In this document: positions 18,029 through 26,846 of the stretch, piece after piece | Position numbering within the stretch: the first letter of the stretch is position 1 | Layout: the number at the start of each line of letters is the position of its first letter | NCBI RefSeq assembly: GCF_001938945.1 | Contig: NZ_MKIO01000030.1 | Span: 62,001 to 126,000, forward strand | Source of the DNA: Xaviernesmea rhizosphaerae | Lineage (GTDB): Bacteria > Pseudomonadota > Alphaproteobacteria > Rhizobiales > Rhizobiaceae | DNA: 64,000 nt | Reading direction: 5' to 3' | Made by a program: the position numbers and the translations under genes | The notes under the pieces: generated by a model | Told to the model about the DNA's origin: nothing | What the model saw: the letters and a program-made list of their open reading frames with translations, nothing else | Database searches by the model: none

Positions 18029-18982
18029 ATGACGAGCATCATCACCAACACCGCAGCTCTTTCCGCTCTCGCAACGCTGCGCACCATCGCCGGCAACATG
18101 GAAAACGTACAGAGCAACGTTTCCTCCGGCCTGCGCGTTCAGACCGCTGCCGACAATGCGGCCTACTGGTCGATCGCCACGACGATGAAGTCGGACAACA
18201 AGGCGCTTTCGGCTGTGTCCGACGCGCTGGGCCTCGCCGCCGCCAAGACCGATACCGCCTACACCGGCCTCAGCACCGCGATCGACGTCGTCACCACGAT
18301 CAAGGCCAAGCTGGTTGCCGCCCGCGAGCCGGGCGTGGACAAGGACAAGATCAACAAGGAAATCACCGAACTCAAGAACCAGCTGACCTCCACGGCCCTG
18401 TCTGCGTCCTTCTCCGGTGAAAACTGGCTCTACAACACCTCCTCGACTGCTGTCGGCACCAAGCAGATGGTCGGCTCCTTCACCCGCTCGGGCAACGGCG
18501 TTTCGATCAACACGATCAACTTCGACGCTTCGACCTCGGTTCTGATCGACACGAACAATGCGACCCGCGGTCAGCTGACCAACGGCATCGCCGGCAGGGA
18601 CAGCTCCGGCGGCACCGGCACCTACTTCCTGATCAACGCCAACAGCACGACCACGGCCAGCGGCAGCGTCATCTCGATCACCTCCGGCACCACCGACGCC
18701 CAGGTCGAACAGATGCTGAGCTCGGTTGAAGGCATCCTCCAGAACCTGACCAACTCGGCCGCCACGCTCGGTGCCACCAAGAGCCGCGTCGATCTGCAGG
18801 ACAACTTCACGTCGAACCTGATGGACACGATCTCCAAGGGCGTCGGCCGCCTGATCGATGCGGACATGAACGAGGAATCGACCCGCCTCAAGGCTCTGCA
18901 GACGCAGCAGCAGCTCGGCATCCAGGCCCTGTCGATCGCCAACTCCAGCTCCGACAGCATCCTGTCGCTGTTCCGCTCCTAA
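18029..18982 (+). CDS. fla: Flagellin 4
   Basis: 317-residue flagellin, clearly diverged from 1-3. The N-terminus is MTSIITNTAALSALATLRTIAGNMENVQSNVSSGLRVQTA. The C-terminus MNEESTRLKALQTQQQLGIQALSIANSSSDSILSLFRS carries an extra serine. Its middle resembles flagellin 2. It lies 256 bp after flagellin 3 and has its own leader hairpin and terminator. Confidence 0.96.
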   Translation: MTSIITNTAALSALATLRTIAGNMENVQSNVSSGLRVQTAADNAAYWSIATTMKSDNKALSAVSDALGLAAAKTDTAYTGLSTAIDVVTTIKAKLVAAREPGVDKDKINKEITELKNQLTSTALSASFSGENWLYNTSSTAVGTKQMVGSFTRSGNGVSINTINFDASTSVLIDTNNATRGQLTNGIAGRDSSGGTGTYFLINANSTTTASGSVISITSGTTDAQVEQMLSSVEGILQNLTNSAATLGATKSRVDLQDNFTSNLMDTISKGVGRLIDADMNEESTRLKALQTQQQLGIQALSIANSSSDSILSLFRS

Positions 18983-19806
18983 GCGCTGCAAATCCCCGGA
19001 TCCTCCGGGGTCATCTCTCGACCAAGGCCGTTCTCCCCGGAAGGGGAGGGCGGCCTTCGTCGTTTCGCGCCTTGCGCATCGCAGGCGAAGCCTGAACGGG
19101 CTCGATGCTTCCCCATGTCGCCTACCGGCCTGTTTTCCGCAAGAGCAGGTCCCGCTCCTGCGTCCGAAACCCCGCTGTATCGCATCGCCGCATTCCTTCG
19201 CCGATGCGTGATGCCAGCCGCCTTTCCTCCTGCCGAGCGACCTCCCGGCCGGGTTCTCGCTGCTTGGTCGCAAGCCTCGCGCAGTCTCCTGTCTTTAGAA
19301 CGTCCCTACCAAATCAGCAGGCGTAAGGCTGCACGCGCGGTCTTTTGCGCTTGCGAAAGACGCCGCCGATGTTTGCGTGCCGAGGCCATGCCTTTGGCCG
19401 GCGCATGGGTAGCGTATCTTCGCCGCCTGTGCGGCAGCACTCTTGCCGCCAGGCATGGGGGCGGAGGAATTAAGTGCCAATTGAGCGCGACGCTTCCGGG
19501 GTTCTTCAGCCTTGATCGTCTCGCGATCTCAAGAATTCAGTAAGAAAGGTTTCTTTCTTGTTCATCTTTCTTACCGCCGGCAGGAAGCCGTTAAGGGTTT
19601 TTTAACCAGGCGAAGCTTAAGATTTCCTTAAACACAAGAGGGCTGCCGCCACTGGCAAGCGCATGATGCTCCTCCCTCTTGTTCCCGGACGCGCATCCGG
19701 ATGTTTCATCGGGCCAGCACGGCATGCCGTGCCGCCTGCACCATTCTCCCGCCAGCCGGACTGACCAAGACCGCGGCGGGTGTCTCTTAAAAACAGGGCA
19801 GGAACA
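18983..19806 (+). other. Long intergenic region between flagellins 4 and 5
   Basis: 824 bp without a supported gene. It holds a terminator near 19024, then about 500 bp of GC-rich sequence whose small frames on both strands match nothing I know, then an AT-richer stretch (19500-19640) before flagellin 5. A weak version of the leader hairpin, UGUCU (19781-19785) with GGGCA (19796-19800), precedes the start at 19807. Confidence 0.5.
19024..19057 (+). terminator. Probable terminator of flagellin 4
   Basis: AAGGCCG and TCTCCCC pair with GGGGAGGG and CGGCCTT around GGAA. The T-tract (CGTCGTTT) is weak, so termination may be incomplete. Confidence 0.6.
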
Positions 19807-20781
19807 ATGACCAGCATCATCACCAATGGCGCCGCACTGGCTGCGCTGCAGACGCTGCGCGGCATCAACAGCAACATGGAGCAGGTGCAGAATCGCGTCT
19901 CCTCGGGCTATCGCGTTGAAACCGCGGCCGACAATGCGGCCTACTGGTCGATTGCCACGACGATGCGTTCCGACAACACCGCGCTCTCGACCGTTCAGGA
20001 CGCGCTCGGACTTGGCGCGGCGAAGGTCGATACGTCCTATTCCGCGCTCAGCACGGTTATCGACATCATGTCGACGATCAAGTCCAAGCTTCTCGCCGCG
20101 CACGGGCTCGCCTCCGACAAGGACAAGATCAACAAGGAGGTGACGGAACTCAAGAAGCAGATCGAATCGGCTGCCCAGTCCGCTTCGTTCTCCGGTGAGA
20201 ACTGGCTCTACAACAACACGGCCGGTGCGATCGGCACCAAATCGATCGTCGGCTCCTTCACCCGCTCGTCCTCGGGTTCGGTCTCGGTAACGACGCTGAA
20301 TTTCGACACCAGCAATTCGGTGCTGATCGACACGGCCTCGGCATCGCGCGGCCTCTTGACCAAGGCCTATGCGGTCGATCAGACGTCGTCGGACGGTTCG
20401 GGCACGCCGAATGCGACCTATTATCTCATCCAGCCTGCGGGCGGCACGGTGCCGACTGGCGCGAATGCCATCTCGCTGACGGCCACGACGAGCGATACCG
20501 ACCTTGACGGCATGATGCGCGCGGTCGAACAGATGATCGGAACGCTGACCAATTCCGCCTCCACGCTCGGCGCCATCACCAAGCGCATCGATCTGCAGGA
20601 AAGCTTCGTTGCCAACCTCAGATCTGTGATCGACAAGGGCGTCGGTCGTCTCGTCGATGCCGACATGAACGAGGAGTCGACGCGGTTGAAGGCCTTGCAG
20701 ACCCAGCAGCAGCTCGGCATTCAGGCGCTCTCGATCGCCAACACCAATTCCGAAAACATCCTCAAGCTGTTCCAGTCCTGA
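19807..20781 (+). CDS. fla: Flagellin 5
   Basis: 324-residue flagellin, the most divergent of the five. It starts MTSIITNGAALAALQTLRGINSNMEQVQNRVSSGYRVETA and ends MNEESTRLKALQTQQQLGIQALSIANTNSENILKLFQS. The central region is a little longer (TKAYAVDQTSSDGSGTPNATYYLIQPAG). An in-frame ATG lies 27 bp upstream, but 19807 has a GCAGGAAC ribosome site and the standard flagellin N-terminus. It is perhaps a minor filament component. Confidence 0.95.
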   Translation: MTSIITNGAALAALQTLRGINSNMEQVQNRVSSGYRVETAADNAAYWSIATTMRSDNTALSTVQDALGLGAAKVDTSYSALSTVIDIMSTIKSKLLAAHGLASDKDKINKEVTELKKQIESAAQSASFSGENWLYNNTAGAIGTKSIVGSFTRSSSGSVSVTTLNFDTSNSVLIDTASASRGLLTKAYAVDQTSSDGSGTPNATYYLIQPAGGTVPTGANAISLTATTSDTDLDGMMRAVEQMIGTLTNSASTLGAITKRIDLQESFVANLRSVIDKGVGRLVDADMNEESTRLKALQTQQQLGIQALSIANTNSENILKLFQS

Positions 20782-21522
20782 TCCGGCAGCCGCCCGATCG
20801 GGCAGGGCTGACGGACTGAACAGCCGCGACCAACGCGCCCCGACGACGATGATCCGGACCCGCCGGCGCCCCTGCCGGCGGCGGCCTGATCGCTTGTCCG
20901 TTGCAATCGCTTACAAGGCCCGTCGCCACCCTGCGCCCGCCGGGTGGCCGTCTTCTCCACCTGCTTTCGTGCGCCCGGCGCCGCGGCGCCCGCCCGGGCC
21001 TCTCACGCTGCGGTCAAGCGAACTGCGGGCAAAGGAAAAGGGCACGGGGGTTTCGGTCCCGAAAAGCAGGCTTCGTCTTACGGACAGATCCTATTCGGGC
21101 ACAGGAAATGAACGCGGGGACCGGTTCCGGTCTCGGCCCACCGCGCGCAAGACCGGCCGCCCATGGCCGGCACGCCAGCCTTTGGCGACCAGCCCCATCC
21201 TCGCGCAAGTTTGACCTTCTACGACATTGTCTACAGTCATGTTGGACCGTCTCGGCCGAAAGACGCTTCGCGCTCGGTCAAGAGGGTCCGGCTGTCGGCT
21301 CGGCCTTGGCCGCGCTGCCGCTCGTGTTCGGCTGCCGATCGTCCTGTCCTGTTGCCTCCCGCTGTTGTCGGGAGGGCGGGCCGGCGATCGAGGCAGGCGA
21401 TGCGGATCGAAGATGTCGGCCGAAGCGCGTCCTCAAGCGATGCTTTCGGTCAAAGGAGGCGTTGTCCCCGTGTCATCGCATGTCGCATATCCGCTCGTAT
21501 CACCAAAGGGGGAAGCCCGCCG
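20782..21522 (+). other. Long intergenic region between flagellin 5 and the FliH-like gene
   Basis: 741 bp without a supported gene. A 12-bp palindrome GCCCGATCGGGC (20792-20803) follows flagellin 5 but has no T-tract. A possible weak promoter, TTGACC at 21211 with CTACAG at 21231, has short spacing. The open frames across the region, including an extension of the next gene, have unlikely compositions. Confidence 0.5.
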
Positions 21523-22176
21523 ATGAGCGCTTCGTCTCTTTCGCGCTATTTGAAGGATTTCAGCGCGCCGGCCATCGACATCCAGGTGGGTGCGTCCTCG
21601 TCCTATTTTTCCGATCTCGACATGCCGGATGTCTCGCTTCTGCCGAGCCCGGCCCAGCCGAAGATCGACATCGATGCCGAGCGCCTGCAGGCGCGCCGCG
21701 ACGGGCGTGCCGAGGCCGAAGAGGAGCTCAGCGAGCGCCACGCCGCAGAGATCGCCGCTCTGGAGGCCCGCCATCAGGAGGCGCTGGAGGCGCTGCGCGC
21801 CACGCTCGAAGCCGAGGCTGCCCAGCGCATCGCCGAGCGCTTTAAGGAAATGTCAGCCGCGATCGTCGAACATCTGGGCGGCGAGGCCGCGCGCGCGCTC
21901 GCTCCGGTGCTGCAGGATGCGCTGGCGCGCAAGGCCGTTGCCGATCTCGGCCGCGCGCTGCGCCGCAGCCTTGCGGAGGGCGAGGCCTGTCGCATCGTCG
22001 TGACGGGTCCGGCCAAGCTCTATGCCGCGCTGAAGGCCGAACTGGGCGACACGGCCGAGGCGAGCTTCCGCCATGTCGAGGCAGACGACATCGATCTTTC
22101 GGTGGATATGGGCGGCCCGATCCTGGTCACGCGCATGTCCGCCTTCGCCAAAGCCGTTGAAAAGGTCCTGGCATGA
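21523..22176 (+). CDS. Coiled-coil protein upstream of motB, FliH-like candidate
   Basis: A 217-residue protein: a flexible N-terminus (to about residue 55), a charged coiled coil (AEAEEELSERHAAEIAALEARHQEALEALRATLEAEAAQRIAERF), and a C-terminal domain with CRIVVTGPAKLYAALKAELG and DDIDLSVDMGGPILVTRMSAFAKAVEKVLA. The layout of long helix, alpha/beta tail and a D-x-D-L-S segment resembles FliH, the FliI regulator, and no other fliH is seen here. The open frame extends upstream, but the ATG at 21523 begins plausible sequence. It overlaps motB by four bases. The function is inferred. Confidence 0.6.
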   Translation: MSASSLSRYLKDFSAPAIDIQVGASSSYFSDLDMPDVSLLPSPAQPKIDIDAERLQARRDGRAEAEEELSERHAAEIAALEARHQEALEALRATLEAEAAQRIAERFKEMSAAIVEHLGGEAARALAPVLQDALARKAVADLGRALRRSLAEGEACRIVVTGPAKLYAALKAELGDTAEASFRHVEADDIDLSVDMGGPILVTRMSAFAKAVEKVLA

Positions 22177-23384
22177 GCGACAACGAAAATCATCACGGCA
22201 AGCACGAGATCATCATCGTCAAGAAGCATGGCGGCGGTCATGATGGCGCCCATGGCGGCGCCTGGAAGATCGCCTATGCCGACTTCATGACCGCGATGAT
22301 GGCCTTCTTCCTCGTCATGTGGCTGATCAACGCCTCCAACGAGAAGACGAAGAAGGCGATCGCCGCCTATTTCAACCCCGTGCAGCTGACCGAATCCAAG
22401 CCGGCCGAAAAGGGCATCAAGCAGCCCGCCAAGGATGCCAAGGGCGAGGAGACGATGAGCAAGTCCGAAGTCGAGGGAGAGATGCCCAAGACCGGCGGCA
22501 CGGCGATGCAGGGCACCGACAAGTCGGCGACCTCGGGCGAGGAAACGCAATATTCCGACGCCGACTTCTTTGAAAACCCCTATGCCGTTCTCTCCGAGAT
22601 TTCGCGCGAGTCCGGCAAGGAAGCCAATATCAGCCAGAAGGGCGATGGCGGCGCGCAGGCCGGGGGGCCGGCCACCGGCGCCAGCGGCGGCGAGGCCTAT
22701 CGCGATCCTTTCGATCCGGATTTTTGGAGCAAGCAGGTGGCCGTGCAGAATGCCGGCAATGCCACCCAGGGCGCCGAGGTCACCAAGAACAACAAGCAGA
22801 CCGCGCCCGGAACCGGGCCGGCCCAGGCCGCTGGCACGGTGCAGATGGCAGCCGCCAGCCCTGCGGATGGCAAGCCCAAGGTCGGCGACGGCGCCGCCGA
22901 TGCCGCCAAGACGCCGGAGCAGAAGGCGGCCGAGGCGCTGAAGGGCGAGCTGCAGCAGGCGCTCTCGGGCGGTGCGGCCGGCAAGCTTGCCGAAGGCCTG
23001 ATCGTCACTCCCACTGAAGGTGGTCTGCTGGTCTCGATCAGCGAGCAGAGCGACGTGCCGATGTTCACTCTGGGCTCGGCCGTGCCGGAAAAGGTGATGG
23101 TGGATGCCATGGCCCGGATCGGCAAGGTTCTGGCCGAGCGCAAGGGCGCCGTCGCCATTCGCGGCCATACGGATGCCCGTCCCTTCAAGAAAGGCTATGA
23201 CAACTGGCGTCTGTCGTCCGACCGCGCCCAGGCCGCCTTCTACATGCTGGTGCGCGGCGGGCTCGACGAGAAGCGGATCACCCAGGTCAGCGGCTTTGCC
23301 GCCACGCGTCCCCAGGTGCCTGGTGACCCGATGGCGCCTGCCAACCGTCGCATCGAAATCCTCCTCCAGACCGATCAGGGCTGA
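22173..23384 (+). CDS. motB: Flagellar stator protein MotB
   Basis: Stator subunit with the proton-carrying aspartate and the peptidoglycan anchor. The 403-residue product has a His/Gly-rich N-terminus, then WKIAYADFMTAMMAFFLVMWLINAS, where Asp37 is the expected proton-binding residue. A long Ala/Lys-rich periplasmic linker follows, then a C-terminal OmpA-like domain (VAIRGHTDARPFKKGYDNWRLSSDRAQAAF). The long linker is a rhizobial feature linked to interaction with MotC. Confidence 0.95.
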   Translation: MSDNENHHGKHEIIIVKKHGGGHDGAHGGAWKIAYADFMTAMMAFFLVMWLINASNEKTKKAIAAYFNPVQLTESKPAEKGIKQPAKDAKGEETMSKSEVEGEMPKTGGTAMQGTDKSATSGEETQYSDADFFENPYAVLSEISRESGKEANISQKGDGGAQAGGPATGASGGEAYRDPFDPDFWSKQVAVQNAGNATQGAEVTKNNKQTAPGTGPAQAAGTVQMAAASPADGKPKVGDGAADAAKTPEQKAAEALKGELQQALSGGAAGKLAEGLIVTPTEGGLLVSISEQSDVPMFTLGSAVPEKVMVDAMARIGKVLAERKGAVAIRGHTDARPFKKGYDNWRLSSDRAQAAFYMLVRGGLDEKRITQVSGFAATRPQVPGDPMAPANRRIEILLQTDQG

Positions 23385-23390
23385 TCCGAG

Positions 23391-24710
23391 ATGGCGCGCA
23401 TGCTGAAATCCCTTCTCTGCACCGTCGCGATCGCACTGGCCACAGGCCCGGTGCGCGCGGCCGGGCCGGATGCGGCTCTGCCGCCCTATCAGATGCTGCG
23501 CTCTCTCCAATATATTCAGGATTCCGTCGTTCACGGCGATCATGCGGCCGGCGACATGCAGCGCTACATGCTCGCGGAAATCGACAAGCGGCTGCTCACG
23601 GCTTCGCCCGAGGTGTTCGACGATCCGCGCAATGTCGATGCGGCGCTGATCTATGCCATGAGCGGCGGCAATCCGCAGACGCTGAAGGTGCTCGCCGATC
23701 GCGATACGCGCGGGCGTTTCGACAACCGCATCGTCGATGCCCTGAGCCATTATCTCAATGGCAAGGGCGCGCTGATCGTCACGCTTCTGACCAAGACCAT
23801 CGGCGAATACCACAATGCGGCGACCGAGCCCTATCTGGCGCTCGTCCTGGCCAATGCGCTGGCGGCGCAAAATGCCGACGAGGCCAACAAATATTACGAC
23901 AAGGCGCGTCTCTATGCGCCGGGAACCAATATCGAGGAGGCGGCCCTGCGCCGCTCTCTGTTCCTGACCGTTCAGAAGAAGCAGAACGACCGGGCCTTCG
24001 TCTATGCCGTGCGCTATGCCCGGCGGTTCATGACCTCGCCTTATGCCGGCCAGTTCGCCGACAGTTTCGTCGATCTTGTCATGGCCACCTATACTGACGG
24101 GAAGAAGGATCAGGTCGAGGACGTGCTGGCCTTCATGGACCGGCCGCGTCGGCGCGAGGTCTATCTGCGCATTGCCCGGCGTGCCGCCATCGGCGGCATG
24201 ACCGATCTGGCGCGGCTTGCAGCCGAGCAGGCCGAAGCCCTGGCCGATCCCGGCGACACCTCGCCCAAGGCGCTCGCCTCGCTCTATGCCGGTCTGGTGG
24301 ACGTGCCGTCCAGCGGCGTCCTCGATGCGCTGAAAGCGCTGGAGGCGATCCCCGAAAATCATCTGACGGAGCGTGACCGGGCGCTGCGCGATGCCGCGCG
24401 CCATGTCGCCGAAGAGGTGCTCCGGTCCCCGCCCGAGCCGGACGAGGCGGCCGCGGCGTCGGAGCCTGGCCACGTCGCCCCATCGCTTTCGCATGATGTC
24501 GCAGCCGGCGAGACCGGCAGCGGCGCCAGCCCCTTCGCTCCGGCGCCCGGTGCGGCAGTCATGGCCGAAGCACCGGCCCCGGCGCCTGCAGGCAATGCCG
24601 CCGCAACACCCGAGCCGGGCCTCGATCCGGTCCTGACCTCTTTCGTCGAGGACGGGAAATCCAAGCTCAAGAGCATAGATGACCTCCTGAAGTCGGAAAA
24701 AAATCCATGA
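23391..24710 (+). CDS. motC: Periplasmic motor protein MotC
   Basis: Secreted protein of 439 residues with signal peptide LLCTVAIALATGPVRAAG. The mostly helical body includes LPPYQMLRSLQYIQDSVVHGDHAAGDMQRYMLAEIDKRLL. The C-terminus is Pro/Ala-rich. In Sinorhizobium MotC binds MotB in the periplasm and controls motor speed. The gene order motB-motC-fliK supports the call. It overlaps fliK by four bases. Confidence 0.93.
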   Translation: MARMLKSLLCTVAIALATGPVRAAGPDAALPPYQMLRSLQYIQDSVVHGDHAAGDMQRYMLAEIDKRLLTASPEVFDDPRNVDAALIYAMSGGNPQTLKVLADRDTRGRFDNRIVDALSHYLNGKGALIVTLLTKTIGEYHNAATEPYLALVLANALAAQNADEANKYYDKARLYAPGTNIEEAALRRSLFLTVQKKQNDRAFVYAVRYARRFMTSPYAGQFADSFVDLVMATYTDGKKDQVEDVLAFMDRPRRREVYLRIARRAAIGGMTDLARLAAEQAEALADPGDTSPKALASLYAGLVDVPSSGVLDALKALEAIPENHLTERDRALRDAARHVAEEVLRSPPEPDEAAAASEPGHVAPSLSHDVAAGETGSGASPFAPAPGAAVMAEAPAPAPAGNAAATPEPGLDPVLTSFVEDGKSKLKSIDDLLKSEKNP

Positions 24711-26332
24711 CCGAAACCGCTCTTCCTCTCGCCGGCATGCCGGCCTTCGCCAACCGACCCGTGAAGGGAAACAAGGGCAAGGGCGAGGATGTGGCCGGCT
24801 TCGATTTCGCCAAGGCGGTGGCCGCGCTGTCGAACGTGGTGGACGAGCAGCCCGCGGAAGGCGAACCGGCGGCGAAGGGCAAGCTTGCGGGCAAGGCCAC
24901 GGTCAGGGTGGCCGATCTGGCCAAGGGGTCCGACAGAGCGGGGCCGGCTGATGTTGCGTCCGCGGACACGCTGCTGCAGACGGCCGATAAAGCCGAGGCA
25001 GGCTCGGTGAAAGGCAAGGGCGCCCATCACGGCGCTAAGCCCTCCCGCCTGCAGGCGGCCCAGGAGGATTTGCCTCTGGCGGCCGAGGCGCGCGATCTTC
25101 CCGCCGTCATCTCGGACGACAAGGCGGTCGAGGAAAAAGCCGGGGCGGATGAGAAGACGGTTTCTCACGTCCAGCTCCTGCGCAAGGCGGCACGCGACAA
25201 CGCGGCGAAAACACAGAACGACGGTTCCCAGGAAAATGTGTCCATGCAGGTGCTGCACGAGGCGCTGAGCAAGCTGAAGCAGACCGGTAAGTCCGCGAAA
25301 GAGGCCGCATCCGGTGATGAGGAGGCAGCCTCGGACGAGGGCGAAAGCACCACGGCGGCAGGCGTCTCTGGCCAGAACCAGGGGCAGCTGCACGGGACGG
25401 GTGCTGCGGCGCTGCTGACCATGCTGGCCTCTGCGCATGGCGGCGCCCATGCCGCCGTCGCTTCGGCAAAGGGAGCGCCCCTGCCGGACGAGGCGGGTCA
25501 GCCGTCGTCTCTCAAGCTTGAAGGCATGCCGATGCCGAGGCTCAAGGAAGCTGCGATCGAGGGCGACGGACCCGACATGCCCAAGGGCACGGCAGAGGCG
25601 GTGCCGGACACGCTGTTTCGCTTCTCGCGGGCCGATGGCAAGGGCCAGGCGGCAACGCTGAAGGTGACCGATGACGGCCTGAAGGCCCCATCCGCCGAAG
25701 CCAAGACGCCGGCCAAGCTGGAGCAGGTGACCGTGCTCGATTCCCGCCGGTTCCTGGGCGTCGCCATGACCACCGCCAATGCCCAGATCGTCACCGAAAG
25801 CGTGGCGAAGTCGGCGCGCGCCGGGGCCTCGACGCTCGAGGCCGTGGCCCTGCTTCAGGGCACGCAGCAGGCCAGCGCGGCCGGCAAGGTTCTGGACACG
25901 CTGAAGATCCAGCTGCATCCCAACGATATCGGCCCGGTGACCGCCACGCTCAAGCTCAAGGAAGACGAGCTGCAGGTGGAGCTGCGCGTACAGACCGGCG
26001 AAGCCTTCCGCCAGCTGCGCTCCGATCAGGACGCGATGGTGGAAGCGTTGAAGAGCCAGGGCTTCTCGGTCGATCAGATCAACATCGTCTTCACTCCCGC
26101 CAGCGACACCAGCCAGGGCGGCGCCGATGGCGGCGGCCAGGGCCAGCAGGGCGCCGGGCAGTTCGGCTCGGGCACACCGGGCCAGCAGGCGGGCGAGGGA
26201 CGTGGACAGGCCGGCGCCGAGGAGCGCGGCGCACAAAGGCAAGCCTCGAGGAATTATGATGGCAAGATGGGCGCGACTGACGCATCTCTGCGGCCCGGCG
26301 ATCCTGGCCAGTCTGGCGATATTTACCTCTGA
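24707..26332 (+). CDS. fliK: Hook-length control protein FliK (formerly MotD in rhizobia)
   Basis: Exported molecular ruler that switches export from hook to filament proteins. The 541-residue product is low-complexity and Ala/Lys/Glu-rich for about 380 residues. The conserved C-terminal hook-length domain follows: VLDTLKIQLHPNDIGPVTATLKLKEDELQVELRVQTGEAFRQLRSDQDAMVEALKSQGF. A Gly/Gln-rich tail ends the protein. The last 77 bp overlap the transglycosylase gene in another frame. Confidence 0.9.
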   Translation: MTETALPLAGMPAFANRPVKGNKGKGEDVAGFDFAKAVAALSNVVDEQPAEGEPAAKGKLAGKATVRVADLAKGSDRAGPADVASADTLLQTADKAEAGSVKGKGAHHGAKPSRLQAAQEDLPLAAEARDLPAVISDDKAVEEKAGADEKTVSHVQLLRKAARDNAAKTQNDGSQENVSMQVLHEALSKLKQTGKSAKEAASGDEEAASDEGESTTAAGVSGQNQGQLHGTGAAALLTMLASAHGGAHAAVASAKGAPLPDEAGQPSSLKLEGMPMPRLKEAAIEGDGPDMPKGTAEAVPDTLFRFSRADGKGQAATLKVTDDGLKAPSAEAKTPAKLEQVTVLDSRRFLGVAMTTANAQIVTESVAKSARAGASTLEAVALLQGTQQASAAGKVLDTLKIQLHPNDIGPVTATLKLKEDELQVELRVQTGEAFRQLRSDQDAMVEALKSQGFSVDQINIVFTPASDTSQGGADGGGQGQQGAGQFGSGTPGQQAGEGRGQAGAEERGAQRQASRNYDGKMGATDASLRPGDPGQSGDIYL

Positions 26333-26846
26333 GCTGATGGCGGCGACGCCGGCGGCGGCCAATGTCTGCGAGCAGGAGATTTCCGCCGCAGCAGCCCGTT
26401 ACGGCATTCCCGAAGGCATTCTCTATTCCGTCGGCCTGACGGAGACCGGCCGCAAGGGGTCGCTCCAGCCCTATGCCATGAACATCGAGGGCAAGGCCGT
26501 CTTCGCCTCCTCGGCCGAGGAGGTTCTGCAGCTGTTTCGCAGCGCGAGGGCACAAGGAGCGCGCCTGATCGATCTCGGCTGCATGCAGATCAACTATCGC
26601 TTCCATGGCGAACAGTTCGCCTCCGTCGAGGCCATGCTGGATCCACGCCTCAATGTGGACTATGCGGCCCGCTTTCTGGCGACGCTCCATGCCCGCCACG
26701 AGACCTGGACCATGGCGGTGGCGCGCTACCATGCAGGGCCGAACAACAATCCCGCCCAGAAGCGCTATGTCTGCCGGGTGATCGCCAATCTCGTGGCCAC
26801 CGGCTATGGCCAGTGGACGCCCAAGGCCTCCACCTTCTGCCAATAG
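26256..26846 (+). CDS. Lytic transglycosylase of the flagellar cluster
   Basis: A 196-residue secreted SLT-type enzyme that would open peptidoglycan for rod passage. It has a signal peptide (LTHLCGPAILASLAIFTSELMAATPAAA) and the likely catalytic Glu63 in GLTETGRKG. The later family segment is LIDLGCMQINYRFHG, followed by NVDYAARFLATLHARHETWTMAVARYHAG. The ATG pair at 26256/26259 follows GAGGA. The frame extends upstream, but that part lies inside fliK and has no signal peptide. Its role resembles SltF of Rhodobacter or the missing muramidase domain of FlgJ. Confidence 0.88.
   Translation: MMARWARLTHLCGPAILASLAIFTSELMAATPAAANVCEQEISAAAARYGIPEGILYSVGLTETGRKGSLQPYAMNIEGKAVFASSAEEVLQLFRSARAQGARLIDLGCMQINYRFHGEQFASVEAMLDPRLNVDYAARFLATLHARHETWTMAVARYHAGPNNNPAQKRYVCRVIANLVATGYGQWTPKASTFCQ

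Noticed and set aside
19105..19543. Small coding frames between flagellins 4 and 5
   Set aside because: Ser/Arg-rich composition, no ribosome site of note, no homology I recognise and overlapping frames on both strands.
21163..21522. N-terminal extension of the FliH-like gene
   Set aside because: The open frame continues upstream, but the extra 120 residues are Arg/Ser/Pro-rich without conserved pattern; the ATG at 21523 starts better sequence.
22020..24494. 824-codon open frame on the minus strand
   Set aside because: It is antisense to the FliH-like gene, motB and motC, has Arg/His/Gly-rich composition and no family resemblance. It is a GC-rich shadow.
24359..26362. 667-codon open frame on the minus strand
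   Set aside because: Antisense to motC and fliK; leucine/arginine-rich reading of low-complexity DNA.
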